A stretch of 64,000 bases of DNA from Mytilus edulis (GCF_963676685.1 NC_092357.1:70708971-70772970); one strand, 5' to 3'; positions 33,401 through 42,500 are shown, counted from the stretch's first letter. A program made the numbers and translations. The notes: generated by a model from the sequence alone, not told the origin.

Positions 33401-34828
33401 TAAAAAACAGTTACTATAGAAAAGGATAAGTGTCCAACGGATTAACTTGTCATGGTCAGAGTGATTTCCATCACGACAAACATATATTTAACAATAGAAT
33501 TAATTAAACAAAAAGAAATATAAAAGGTTAGATAGACGGATTAACAAATTGTCACTTTAGCACTTAAAATATATTGTCTGAACTTGATTTATATCTAATC
33601 GCAAATAGTCCAAATCTTCCTGGTTATATTAGTTCACCAACAGGTCTTCAATGTAGCGAGAAATTCCCGCACCCGGAGGCGTCCTTCAACTGGCCCCTAA
33701 ACAAATATATACTAATTCAGTGATAATGAACGCCATACTAATTTCCAAATTGTACACAAGAAACTAAAATTAAAATAATACAAGACTAACAAAGGCCAGA
33801 GGCTCCTGACTTGGGACAGGCGCAAAAATGCGGCGGGGTTAAACATGTTTGTGAGATCTCAACCCTCCCCCTATACCTCTAGCCAATGTAGAAAAGTAAA
33901 CGCATAACAATACAATGTATGAAATAAAAATAAGAAGATGTGGTATGATTTCCAATGAGATAACTCTCCACCAGAGACCAAATGACAGAGAAGTTAACAA
34001 CTATATAAAGGTCACCGTGCGGCCATCAACAATGAGAAAAACCCACACTGCATATATATGCTACATGTATTATACTATTCCGAAAGGAAAAATGTAAAAC
34101 ATTTCATACGAGAAAACTAACGACGTGATTTATGTACAAAACAGTGAAGGAAATTGTTAGGATATACAGCAATAAACGATAGCTACTGAATTACAGGGCT
34201 GATATGCATAAAACCACTTCAGTTCCAATAGCCAGTCGTAGTACTATTTAATCGTAAGACATGTAGTACAATCTGTTTGTTCGGAACAAATATTACCATA
34301 AGTAGTTTTATGCATATCAGCCCTGCCTCCCGGCTTGTTATTATTATGAAAAGCCAACATCTCAATGGATTTGGTCATCATTTAGGGTCTTAAATTGCAG
34401 ATAGACTATGCGGTATGGACGTTGTTCATTGTTGAAAGCCCTACAGTTGTTAATTTCTGTGTCTTTTTTGGGGGTCTGTTGTGGAGATCTTATTCAACAT
34501 TGTAAATAGGTAATTACTAGCCTAATTTATTCTTAACTCAGGAGGGTCTGGACTAGGCTTATAGAATAGGGGAAAAGTAGAAAAAATATGCAAAATAAAT
34601 GGCAAAAAATAATGAACAGAGAAAAAAAAAGGCAAACAATTCCTTTTTTTTTTCTTTTTTTTAAATACAGAAATGAAGGACCCGTCCCCGCCCAGACTCT
34701 CCTAAAGGTAAGCTGTTCCTGCCTTCCTATTGAAATAGTGACTTACCACATTTGCTCCACTGTAAAGAGGTATATTTAGCATTTGCTGAAACCATCAGAG
34801 AAAGCAAGCATAACAATATCGCCGCCAT
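24335..34828 (-). CDS. GM2A-like: Ganglioside GM2 activator-like protein (ML domain), complete, four coding exons
   Basis: Coding exons, in order: 34828-34747, 30854-30650, 29046-28836, 24454-24335. Lengths 82+205+211+120 nt give 205 residues plus TAG; every intron is GT-AG and phases match. Residues 1-17 (MAAILLCLLSLMVSANA) are a signal peptide. The mature part follows human GM2A (193 aa): LQWSKC near the start (human FSWDNC), VIPGDINLSINGS (VPGNVTLSVMGS), IPCISHVGSC then TYNDIC, SLHIPEIPKILSWFAAGDY (LELPSWLTTGNY). In vertebrates GM2A lifts GM2 ganglioside out of lysosomal membranes for hexosaminidase A; a secreted or lysosomal lipid-binding role is inferred here. N-glycosylation sequons lie at about 56, 60 and 178. 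Cysteines are 27, 89, 96, 102, 138, 186, 197 and 202. The CHC pair of human GM2A is missing and two extra Cys lie at the C terminus. Confidence 0.93.
24681..25187. mobile_element. TIR MITE (about 500 bp) with TTGTACAA palindromes
   Basis: Inverted ends: ATATGTTGTGTACAAG at about 24691 and CTTGTACACAACATAT ending about 25175. Both are followed inward by TTTGTACAAATTATAATTTG-type palindromes, and TIR length is about 65 bp. It lies in GM2A intron 3 and has no coding capacity. Confidence 0.8.
25284..25577. mobile_element. Fold-back MITE (about 295 bp)
   Basis: The left arm TTACAGCTCTTCTATAAAAG...CAACTTGCTTGC...GATGTTTACAAACAATAGG is the reverse complement, with some divergence, of the right arm CCTGTTGTTTACAAACATC...GCAAGTTGATC...CTATTCTATA...GCTGTAA. 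The arms cover almost the whole element. Located in GM2A intron 3. Confidence 0.8.
25685..27215. mobile_element. TIR element, 1.53 kb, with dispersed GGTAACAGGAT motifs
   Basis: GGGTCATTTTCAAAAA(A)(A)TGTCG at 25685 is inverted as CGACACTTTTTGAAAATGACCC ending at 27215. The flanks AGATCAT (25678-25684) and AGATAAT (27216-27222) look like a 7-bp target duplication with one change. Inside, (G)GTAACAGGAT(A/G)GAC or its complement occurs near 26063, 26607, 26625, 26668 and 27008. It is non-coding and lies in GM2A intron 3. Confidence 0.7.
27303..28835 (-). repeat. 85-bp array of GM2A exon-3 3' end plus 5' splice site (about 18 copies)
   Basis: Units start (plus-strand GCTTACCGCTGCAAACC) at 27384, 27468, 27553, 27638 and so on, every 85 bp to 28658 and 28742. 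The true exon junction is at 28830-28836. Read on the minus strand each unit is exon-like sequence (CCTGAAATGCCAAAGATACT, TTCTTGGTTTGCAGCG) joined to GTAAGC and about 25 nt of intron. Between about 27553 and 28233 two unit types alternate as a 170-bp higher-order repeat. The 3'-most copy (about 27310) has lost its donor. Open frames through it are artefacts. Confidence 0.92.
28836..29046 (-). CDS. GM2A-like: GM2A-like coding exon 3, flanked on both sides by arrays of its own splice junctions
   Basis: The acceptor TTTTACAG precedes 29046 and the donor is GTAAGC at 28835-28830. The exon is 1 nt plus 70 codons, TYNDICTMVDDM... to ...ILSWFAA. Its first 20 nt with the upstream acceptor are the unit of the 57-bp array at 29028-30250. 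Its last 40-60 nt with the donor are the unit of the 85-bp array at 27303-28835. Confidence 0.92.
29028..30250 (-). repeat. 57-bp array of the exon-3 3' splice site plus exon start (about 21 copies)
   Basis: On the minus strand the unit reads 20 nt of exon start (TACATACAACGATATCTGTA), a spacer with ATGTTATGCCTGACTGAATT, and GTGTTTGTTTTACAG, a good acceptor. The copy at 29028-29046 is the real exon start. 57 bp is 19 codons with no stop, so long repetitive frames (28809-29513, 29464-30162 minus) appear. A 2-bp loss near 29512 shifts phase. The two-base switch GATACAG/GATATAG marks blocks of related copies, suggesting block-wise expansion. Confidence 0.93.
30650..30854 (-). CDS. GM2A-like: GM2A-like coding exon 2
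   Basis: The acceptor TTTTCAG precedes 30854. The exon has 2 nt, 67 codons and 2 nt, from ATLKSNPPLS to PCISHVGS. The donor is GTTTGT, chosen over two nearby GTs because only it restores Cys at the join, giving GSC-TYNDIC as in the family. It contains two NxS sequons. Open plus-strand frames over this exon are shadows. Confidence 0.92.
30860..31615. other. GM2A intron 1, part without clear features
   Basis: AT-rich intronic sequence. A short copy of the GATGTGGTACGATTGCC tail lies at about 30965-31000. Open minus-strand frames here show no coding support. Confidence 0.5.
31621..31797. repeat. 59-bp tandem repeat, three copies
   Basis: Copies begin ATCTTATCAGCATTTGCCGT at 31621, 31680 and 31739 and end CTCAAGGGTTCA. 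They are almost identical. Located in GM2A intron 1. Confidence 0.85.
31901..32262 (-). repeat. 3' LTR (element on minus strand)
   Basis: 362-bp direct repeat beginning TATAACCGGGAGTTTTCCG and ending TTCCTGGTTATATT in plus orientation. It is identical to 33269-33630 except for one base. Confidence 0.88.
32313..33191 (-). CDS. Gag-like protein with CCHC zinc knuckle and long coiled coil (292 aa)
   Basis: This is the only ORF of the LTR element. Residues 51-64, CYKCRHNGHFARMC, form a perfect CX2CX4HX4C zinc knuckle. Just before it, Cys/His residues at 24, 29, 32, 42 and 44 could form a second finger (CLDFLCKYCGK...YHRC). Residues 72-95 are Lys/Arg rich. About 115-275 is a heptad-like Leu/Glu/Lys/Arg coiled coil. 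The order (finger first, coiled coil after) is the reverse of standard Gag, where the knuckle is C-terminal. It ends RRGGGYPRR. A second frame overlapping the end (32189-32395) looks protein-like and runs into the LTR, so a programmed or mutational frameshift is possible. Nucleic-acid binding is inferred; the exact family is unknown. Confidence 0.7.
   Translation of the reverse strand: MEGSWIFQPCRNGHPFPMRKADTCLDFLCKYCGKTLNVFTYHRCYAVNAYCYKCRHNGHFARMCNFHVKSCEIRKPKKKSKSKIQRDSDRMRTFIEKKQMSQFPFQGLEGKEISSFTCSVQDESVKQHLNKLKESNRNFTKEISILKCENSKLDTVVKDDVILRNNLDKVNLERLEHGRIIQKIEHELAEHTSRTEHLERVIVQLKEENLNLTNARQRLTMEFKNTDMHYNRILNDMEDEMQRLREENVNSRHEIQHLDIKHSNRGARSTLAICSRGNSQQHHRRGGGYPRR
33252..33265 (-). 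promoter_or_regulatory. Putative tRNA primer-binding site
   Basis: On the minus strand, TGGTGGAGGTACCC follows the 5' LTR after a TAT spacer. TGG is the complement of the CCA end of a tRNA, the standard start of a primer-binding site. The tRNA identity was not determined. Confidence 0.5.
33269..33630 (-). repeat. 5' LTR (element on minus strand)
   Basis: Direct partner of 31901-32262. Transcription of the element would start here and proceed to lower coordinates. Confidence 0.88.
33940..34095. repeat. GATGTGGTATGATTTCC-type repeat tail
   Basis: AAGAAGATGTGGTATGATTT, then CTCTCCACCAGAGACCAAATG, then GGTCACCGTGCGGCCATCAA. Related copies are at 30965, 55960 and 58690. It is a retroelement-derived fragment. 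Confidence 0.6.
34194..34325. mobile_element. Short hAT-like MITE (132 bp)
   Basis: CAGGGCTGATATGCATAAAA at 34194 and its inverse TTTTATGCATATCAGCCCTG ending at 34325; the TIR extends to about 26 bp. The CAGGG terminus resembles hAT elements, but no clear 8-bp target duplication is visible. Confidence 0.8.
34747..34828 (-). CDS. GM2A-like: GM2A-like coding exon 1 (signal peptide)
   Basis: ATG at 34828 follows AACCAACA. It encodes 27 residues ending WSKC plus one nt, then the donor GTAAGT (34746-34741). It was chosen because it provides a hydrophobic signal peptide, the conserved W..C, and the one leftover base that completes Gly with exon 2. Confidence 0.9.
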
Positions 34829-35310
34829 TGTTGGTTAAAGTACAATCCGAACGAGTGGTCGAGATACGAAGTCAGATCTTATATATCAAATATTTCCACC
34901 TTATCTTTGCAGACGATTGTTAGGGTCGTGACATGTTTCCGAATCTAAAATCCTTGTTTTAGAAAATGTTCTTCTAATTGTCTTTTGTTAGTTGACAATT
35001 GAAATAAACTATGATGTTGTAAAGATGTATGAGGTCAAATTAAGTAAGAGGTCAACCAAAATAACAAATTCTTAAGTACAATTTAGTGTTATTGTTGAGG
35101 TCACCGTGTAGTATTTAACAATAAATGTGATGAAATTTCACTTCATAACCACCGTTTATAGATTAAGAACAATTTGATAATAATTCCGGACTTTCGTGAT
35201 ACACTACGGTGTATATTTGATTTTTGTCAGTAGTTTCAGAGGAAAAGATTTTTAAAAGTTAACGACGAAGACGGCTACCAAGGGATGAGAAAATATCACT
35301 TAGCCCTCTG
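34829..35310. promoter_or_regulatory. Upstream region of the GM2A-like gene
   Basis: This must hold the 5' UTR and promoter. No TATA box could be assigned with confidence. At 35265-35315 is a short repeat ending GGCCAGGTGAGCTAAAAA, a common bivalve repeat tail. Confidence 0.4.
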
Positions 35311-35324
35311 GGCCAGGTGAGCTA

Positions 35325-35475
35325 AAAAAGCAAAACGGACAAAAAGCAAAAGCGTCAGACAAAAAGCAAAATTATCGGACAAAATGCAAAACGGACAAAA
35401 AGCAACGGACAAAAAGCAAAAGTGTCGGACAAAAAGCAAAGTTATCGGTCAAAAAGCAAAAGCGTTCAAAAAGCT
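35325..35475. repeat. Degenerate ACAAAAAGCAAAA tandem repeat
   Basis: About nine units of GGACAAAAAGCAAAA with spacers such as GTGTC, TTATC and CG. A-rich minisatellite. Confidence 0.8.
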
Positions 35476-35479
35476 TATT

Positions 35480-36340
35480 TTGAACAAAAAACACAGTATC
35501 AAACGATGAGCAAACGATTGACTCTAAATTTAAACTTTCTTAAATATTGCAAGGCGTTCTCCGCACAATGTTACGCTAAATTTCAAAAAATAAATATACG
35601 ATGAAATTTAAAAACAACACTTCGATTTAACTTAAAAATCCACAAGGAAAGTTACAAATTGCTCATTTCGAGACATTATAGAAATATTTTAGCCTATCAC
35701 GCCAGCTTGAATTTTATTTTTAGCTTAGCCAAATTAGGTGTATCCAAAATTGTGCTGCCTCACAGCTCGAATTTCTAAAATTTGACGATTATTTTGTTTT
35801 ATTTTATTGACTCCAGGGCGATAGCTCTTTATCATCCTCTCTGGTATAAGAGAAGGTCATTTTGGTTTGTATCCCTCCTACCCGTGTTAATTGACATCCA
35901 AAACCTTTTTATTTATAAGATTAATGGGGGGTCAGTCGAAGTCACTAATGATGTCCCGACTCAATCTGACAGGCGTACTAGCTATAGAGGACAGCATATA
36001 TTTAGGCATATTTATACAAATAAAGACTTTTTTAAGTCATCTTTTTTCCCAAGCTGTCTGGAACAATCTCCAAGAAGCAATTTGCATGTCACCCTCCCTA
36101 GAATCCTTCAAATATATATCCGCCTTAACATTTGGAGGATCCTGTCTGGCTAATTAATTATTGTATTTAAACCACTGTACATAATGTGAATATGTTTAAC
36201 ATTAAGCTACAACTAGTGTTATTTTAAATTATAATTGAACTGTGGTAAATATTTTATTTTTTTATAACACAATGTTTCGACCCACATTTGCAGTTCCGGG
36301 ATATTCCACCTTCTGGCACCGGAGTCTTTCCCGTACCATG
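35480..36340. other. No feature recognised
   Basis: Intergenic. Two overlapping short plus-strand frames (35782-36157) have no motif or splice support. Confidence 0.4.
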
Positions 36341-36442
36341 AAGAAGAAGAAGAAGAAGAAGAAGAAGAAGAAGAAGAAGAAGAAGAAGAAGAAGAAGAAG
36401 AAGAAGAAGAAGAAGAAGAAGAAGAAGAAGAAGAAGAAGAAA
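36341..36442. repeat. AAG trinucleotide microsatellite, about 34 units
   Basis: Uninterrupted AAGAAG... for about 102 bp. The poly-lysine and poly-leucine frames across it are not genes. Confidence 0.97.
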
Positions 36443-36619
36443 TTTCAAGTCATAAAGCGATCTGGTTAATCTCAGCGTAATGGTAGACAGTGCCTATATT
36501 TTACTTTGTTATTTTTATTGGAGAATACGCTTCCGTATAATACTGGCTGAATAAAGTTTTTGTGTAAGGCATATCGCCTGTCTGAGCTCTACGGAAAGTA
36601 CAGAGGTAAGTATCAAAAA

Positions 36620-38036
36620 TGGAATGAATAAAATTGAGAATGGAAATGGGGAATGTGTCAAAGAGACAACAACCCGCCCAAATAAAAAACAACAGCAGAG
36701 GGTCACCAACAGGTCTTCAATGTAGCGAGAAATTCCCGCACCCGGTGGCGTCCTTTAGCTGGCCCCTAAACAAATATATACTAGTCCAGTGATAATGAAC
36801 GCCATACTAATTTCCAAATTGTACACAAGAAACTAAAATTAAAATAATACAAGACTAACAAAGGCCAGAGGCTCCTGACTTGGGACAGGCGCAAAAATGC
36901 GGCGGGGTTAAACATGTTTGTGAGATCTCAACCCTCCCCCTATACCTCTAACCAATGTAGTAAAGTAAACGCATAACAATACGCACATTAAAATTCAGTT
37001 CAAGAGAAATCCGAGTCTGATGTCAGAAGATGTAACCAAAGAAAATAAACAAAATGACAATAATACATAAATAACAACAGACTACTAGCAGTTAACTGAC
37101 ATGCCAGCTCCAGACTTCAACTAAACTGACTGAAAGATTATGATTTCATCATATGAACATCAGGCACAATCCTTCCCGTTAGGGGTTTAGTATCATACCA
37201 TCATAACATATATGAGAAGAACATAACCCGTGTCATGCCAACAACTGTTTTTAGAATAAATGTGTTTAGTTCCGATGCAAAGACCTTATCAGTGACTCAA
37301 TATTAACGCCAAAATATGCAATCTTTAATGACTTGACAACAGTATCGTAATTATATCCCTTCTTAATAAGTCTATTCAAAGGTTTTGTAAGTTTCTGAGG
37401 TGAATACTGACACCTTTGTGCTTTATAAAGAATATTACCATAAAAAATTGGATGTGAAATACCTGAACGTATTAGAAGTCTGCATGTTGAGCTATATTTA
37501 CGAATAATGTCTTTATACCGATGATAAAATTTAGTAAATGTTTTGACTAGTTTGTGATATCGAAAACCCTGGTGTAATAATTTTTCAGTAATACATAAAT
37601 TTCTCTCGTTAAAATCTAAAACATAGTTACATACACGAGCGAATCGTACAAGTTGAGATATATAAACACCGTAAGATGGTGACAAGGGAACGTCACCATC
37701 TAAAAACGGATAATTAACGATAGGAAATGAAAAATCATCCCTTTTATCATAAATTTTAGTATTCAGCTTTCCATTAGTGATATAGATATCAAGATCGAGA
37801 AAAGGGCAGTGGTCATTGTTAGTATTAGCTTTATTTAAAGTAAGTTCAACAGGATAAATTTCATTAATATACATACTGAAGTCGTCATTATTGAGAGCCA
37901 AAATATCATCCAAATATCTAAAAGTATTATTAAATTTGTTTATCAGATGTTGTTTCGATGGGTCTTTGCTTATTTTTTTTCATAAATTGTAACTCATAAC
38001 AATACAAAAACAGGTCCGCAATAAGTGGTGCACAAC
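36620..38036 (-). mobile_element. Truncated non-LTR or Penelope-like retroelement
   Basis: Minus strand: RT C-terminal coding part (38030-37266), then a 600-bp 3' region with GGCTCCTGACTTGGGACAGG in plus orientation, ending CATTTCCATTCTCAATTTTA. The 3' region recurs at 22855-23105, 31826-33920 and, diverged, at 48030-48190. Sequence before 38030 no longer matches a reverse transcriptase, so the copy is 5'-truncated, as is usual for elements of this kind. Confidence 0.7.
37266..38030 (-). pseudogene. Reverse transcriptase fragment (YLDD motif), 5'-truncated and frameshifted
   Basis: The open part 37913-37266 (215 codons) starts inside the RT palm. Directly upstream, FRYLDDILALNN carries the YxDD catalytic motif, then HCPFLDLDIYIT, DKRDDFSFPIVNYPFLDG and YGVYISQLVRFARVC. 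Upstream of a poly-A tract (about 37974-37981) the frame changes by one, where CAPLIADLFLYCYELQFMKK is recovered. It is therefore broken by at least one frameshift and missing its N-terminal half. RT fragments with this FLDL and YGVYISQL pattern are, from memory, widespread in molluscs and corals. I cannot assign the clade; Penelope-like is a guess. Confidence 0.75.
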
Positions 38037-38169
38037 TGTATTTCAAATCTTTTTCTTATAATTTTTGAAAAAAAACGAAAACACTGAATTGTCGTGGATA
38101 AGAAAATATATAAGAAAAAAATATTTTGATTCGGCATAAGTTAAATACACAACACAAGCTCTAAGGAAA

Positions 38170-38525
38170 TTTTTACCGAATATAAAAAACATATGCATAA
38201 CATAATGGTCGTAAGAGGGGTACCTTCATAACAATAACTGTAAAAAGGCTTGCCAAATTACGTTATCGGTACTTTTGGTGCATGCATGACGATAAAACGT
38301 ACATCATATTTCTTTTAAACGATAAAAACTGTGAAAATCGACTGATTTTGACGATTGATCACGTTAGTTTTTCTCAAAAATAACGATTTACGATAATTAT
38401 TTGAGATCCTTGACGAATCCCAAAATTTTGACGACTCATGGTATAATCTAAATCTATTTGACGCTAACGGTGGCCGAAAATGGCAGTTTGACGCTTAACA
38501 GTAAAGGGCAAATTCTAACCCTCCT
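38170..38525. repeat. Interspersed repeat related to 10490-10725 and 13345-13410
   Basis: 38200-38410 shares ordered blocks with 10490-10725. 38461-38515 (ACGCTAACGGTGGCCGAAAA, TTTGACGC) matches 13346-13400 (ACACTAACGGTAGCCGAAAA, TTGACGCC). Confidence 0.5.
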
Positions 38526-38529
38526 AGAC

Positions 38530-39471
38530 TCACAACAACTGGAGACATTAACATGTCACTGATCTGAAGAAAACAAATCTTATGTCCTAAAGGTGCTACC
38601 ACTTCATTTTTTGGGGGGTGGGGGGTTCTAGGATGGAAATATTGTCCTGATTTTTTTTCGAATCGCAATCTCTGTCCGACATTTTATTTTCACTCTTTTC
38701 GGTCCTGCTTCATCCTGGCCCTTTTTTTACATAAATTGTCATGCTGTCCTTTCTTTTGGCATAGTGTCTCGTCTTACCTTTTTACACTAAACCTCCCTGT
38801 TCTGCCATTTTTTGCAGATTGCATCCAAGCCCCCTTGAAACTCGAATGACATGATAGCTCCCTAAGACTTACACAATTTCACATGCACACAAACAAACCA
38901 TATGTAATTGTATGATACTGCAAATCTTTTCAGATTACCTGTTCAGAAACTTTAAACTTATGCGGAAATTCATTTCAACCATGTAATTAAAATTAAAAAA
39001 AAGAAGTTTTGGATGAATTTTATCAAATATCCAAATACTTTTTTACAGTGTATCGGTATCTGAATTGGATATTTTTGGCTGTTTACAGTTATTATTACTA
39101 GCTGTTAACTAAAGGAAATCACTAAGCGATAGTTACCATTTATTCACAAAACACGTGATTTATGGGCCTTTATCGGAATGATTTCTTTATTTTGACCTCA
39201 CCGTGAACAACGGACTAGCTTTACATTATTTTCGAACTACATTAGCAAACAATACAAATGTTAATAAACCCTTGTATTTTTTATCTGAAGGGTATGAATT
39301 AATCGTTTTGTTAAATATTCTATTGCTAAAACAAGTTAAAAATTTATGATCCTTTGTAAATTCGAAACTGAGAATTGATCATCTCCGCCATAATTTTCCC
39401 GAACACATTTTCTGTATTGTGCAATATTTTCAAAGATTCCCCAGTAAATAAGAGAATCTTTTCCTCTAAAC
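38530..39471. promoter_or_regulatory. Upstream region of ZC3H15
   Basis: No gene. Contains a G-rich GGGGGGTGGGGGG run (about 38613-38626) and, near the start codon, TTTCCTCTAAAC just before ATG at 39472. The promoter and 5' UTR must lie here, but no core element can be assigned. Confidence 0.4.
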
Positions 39472-39537
39472 ATGCCTCCTAAAAAAGAAGGACCCAGTAA
39501 GAAAAATGAGGCGAAGAAAAAAGAAAGAACAATAGAG
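39472..39537 (+). CDS. ZC3H15: ZC3H15 exon 1
   Basis: 22 codons, [12 protein letters not shown]...RTIE, donor GTTAAT, phase 0. The start matches MPPKK of the human protein. Confidence 0.93.
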
Positions 39538-42500
39538 GTTAATACTATGTTTTCGTGTAACGGTCTGAGTAGTAACAACTTACTGATGTTAGAAACTGAA
39601 TCCGGGTCCGTTCGCGCACATTCACGTTCGCACCCACTCATGTTCGCCCCCTTTCACTTTCGCACCCTACATGTTCGCACACAAAGTCCGTTCGCACCCT
39701 ACATGTTCGCGCCCAATTTTAATTGGTTTTGTGTTTAATAACTTTGTAATCAAGTTTTGGCAAGTAGTATTCTTATAAGTATAATTGTCCTCAAAATAAA
39801 GTGAGACAGCGGTTTTTTTTTGTGTTGAATAAATCTTAATCATGTTTTGGATAGTGTATTGTTAAAAAAAAAAATATTCCTTTCTAAATAAATTGGGATT
39901 CTGTCAACGTTTTATTTTGTGTGGAATAACTCTTAATCATGTTTTGGTTAGTGTATTGCTATATTTTATTGTTTCATAGTTTCAGATCAAAGGTACCAAG
40001 CTGTTAAAAAACAATTAATAAATTATCTTTTGTGTTTTACAAGTTTAAAATCTTCAATCTTTTACTCATACCAAGCTATAAATAAATTCAGTATTTACAC
40101 GAATCCAATTAAAAACGACAATCATGATTTTCCAATTATTCAACTGGAATTTGAATTAAAATTGGACGCGAACGTGTAGAGTGCGAACGGACCTTGGGTG
40201 CGAACGTGCGAGGTGCGAACGTGTAGGGTGCGAAAGTATATTGGGCGCGAACGGACCTGATACCTTAGAAACTGGACAATCGACACACTTTTTGGACAAA
40301 TGTATTTTTAGTGAATTTGTTGATGATTAACTGTATGGCTAGAATCTGAGAACAGAGACCAATTTTTTTATTTTTTTATTTGGGAATTTAAAAAAAAAAT
40401 TCTCCTAAACATGCTAAATCAGTAAATGTACCAATGATTTATGTACAATACACCTTATCGCTATAATTTCCCAGCTGACCCGGCCCCTTGACCTTTTTAC
40501 CTCATACATCAATCACTTTTCCTTTGTGGTGTTTTATGACATCAAAATTTTATGGGAACCTGTCATAGGTGCTCAAGGACAGGATCCTGTTATGAGCCCC
40601 TCGTAGCCCATTCACCTTATTATCATAAATCCTAGATTTTTCAATGTGTAATATTAGGCAGGCATTACCTGTGAATGGGGATGATGTCTGTATGATTTAT
40701 TTTTTTTAATTCAAAGACATTAATAAAAGAAACGGAAATACCGTAACGTTTCCGATTTTGGTTCTGTTGTTAGGGATTTAGTTGTGACGTTATTTAAGTT
40801 ATGACGTCATATTCAATGTATTAAAACAAAGAAACGCTTTCATCAGGAAAGGTTTTCTTCATATCAAATAATTATTAAAAATTAATTGGCCTTCTTACTT
40901 GTCATGCTTGTTATAAGGTAATTTCCCATAATATTTTCCTCAAATCCCGAGCGTAAACGATACCGGGAAAACATTTGTGCGCAGATGCAGACCGGAAAGG
41001 AAGCAGATCTGAAAAAAAAAGTTACCAATTTTGAGTTCATTAGTAGAATGAAAAATTCAGGAAATTTTCCTGAATTTTTTATTTTTTTTTTATTGATTTT
41101 TCTTCCGTAATTGGGGACTTCATCCCCATATCACTGATAAGTACCATATATAAACCAATATACCATATTTTGACTCTAAATAAATGCATGTTTACTAACA
41201 ATGTGAAACTCAACTAATAGAGGGAAGCCAAAGGTTGCCAACTTCGTTTCAAGAAATTGGGTCTACGGTCAGGATTTTTTTTTTAAATGAATAAAATTTC
41301 ACGTATAAATAAATCAAAATTTGTTTCTAAATACCAAGTTACAGTAATAATAAAAAAACACAAATTTTGTTCTTGAGAATATAAATAATAGGACTTATAC
41401 ATAAAAAACATATTCTAATTCAGTTTTTTTTTAAAATAAAAATAATTTTGTAATATTGTTTTCCAGGATAAAACCTTTGGATTGAAAAACAAGAAAGGAT
41501 CAAAGCAACAGAAGTTCATTCAGCATGTGGAGAAACAAGTCAAATGTGGGAACGTAAAAACAAGCAAGGTATGTGTTTCAGCTTATATAGATTATTTTCA
41601 TTTCTACCTGTGCATGTGGGAGCTAAAGTGTTTACAGACAAGCATAAAGTTTTCTGTGTGGAGGTTTCTTAATCGGGTGCATATAGAGTATTATAGACAG
41701 TCAGGGGTTCTACTTCAGTCTTTTACAAGTATACTTTATTTACTTGAAGAAGTAAAAATAATATACTAATATAAGTTAATTATAATGTTTGAATAATCCC
41801 CCCTTAATTTTCTCAAAAATTCACTTGTATATATGTAAATTGTTTTTTCAATTCCACAAAAGTTCTGATGTTTTGAGATGTAAAAACATGCTTTTAATGA
41901 TTTTACCAGGTTAGCTCATAATTTTTTATAAATTATATGTTCAATGTTTCATCTCATTAATCATGTTAATTAAAAACAAATAAACTGATTGCTCAAAGAT
42001 TTTAAGTATTTGCACAAGGCCTTTAAATATTTCCCCTAGGGGCTTGTAAATGAGCAGTGTTCTGAAGATAACAGACATTTGCAAAGGACAGACAATTTAA
42101 GATTCTATTAGAGCAAATAAATCCTAAGAAATTAAGAAAAGAAGATAGGATGTCTTTTTCACTTACATAAGTAAAAAATTCTGAATGTGTAAGGGACATA
42201 ACTAACCTTAAAAAAAATACCTGTACATGTAAATAAAATTCACTTGAATAAGTATCTTATAAATTTACTTAAATAAGTATAATAATATTACTTCTTCAAG
42301 TAAATAAAGACTAACAGACCCATGACTTTCTGTCTGCACAAGGTAAAGCTGAAACCAATACGTTCACATGAACGAAAGTCCTGGTTTTACTATCTAATTC
42401 TGAAGTTTACAGTAACTCAATTTAATGGTGCTAATCATGTAATTTTAGATATTGGATCAAATGTTTCGGCCAATAGAATCATGCTATTGTTGATATCTGA

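Larger units (their letters stand above)
31901..33630 (-). mobile_element. Young LTR retrotransposon encoding only a Gag-like protein (TR-GAG/TRIM type), 1.73 kb
   Basis: Two direct 362-bp terminal repeats (31901-32262 and 33269-33630) differ at one position that I can find (AAAAGGATTAGTG versus AAAAGGATAAGTG), which implies recent insertion. The repeat ends are short inverted motifs, TATAACC and GGTTATA. On the minus strand the 1.0-kb interior starts with TGGTGGAGGTACCC 3 nt after the 5' LTR, a plausible tRNA primer-binding site. It carries one Gag-like ORF and has no protease, RT or integrase. AGT may be a 3-bp target duplication. It lies in the GM2A gene's sense orientation, in intron 1. 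Confidence 0.85.
31826..33920 (-). mobile_element. Reverse-transcriptase element tail, split by the LTR-element insertion
   Basis: 31826-31900 and 33631-33920 together match the uninterrupted 36635-36975 (AATAAAATTGAGAATGGAAA; CACCAACAGGTCTTCAATG; GGCCAGAGGCTCCTGACTTG). The LTR element sits exactly in the gap between CAACAGCAG and TTCACCAACAGG. Confidence 0.8.

Noticed and set aside
36242..36469. Lysine-rich or leucine-rich protein
   Set aside because: It is an AAG microsatellite read in two frames.
39336..39641. 101-codon minus-strand ORF with hydrophobic stretch
   Set aside because: Antisense to ZC3H15 exon 1 (the Lys-rich AAA/AAG codons read as Phe/Leu) and part of a TIR element.
41482..41769. 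95-codon plus-strand ORF as a separate gene
   Set aside because: It is ZC3H15 exon 2 read past its donor into the intron. Likewise 43122-43403, 51024-51209, 53556-53978 and 56226-56423 are exons with intron flanks.
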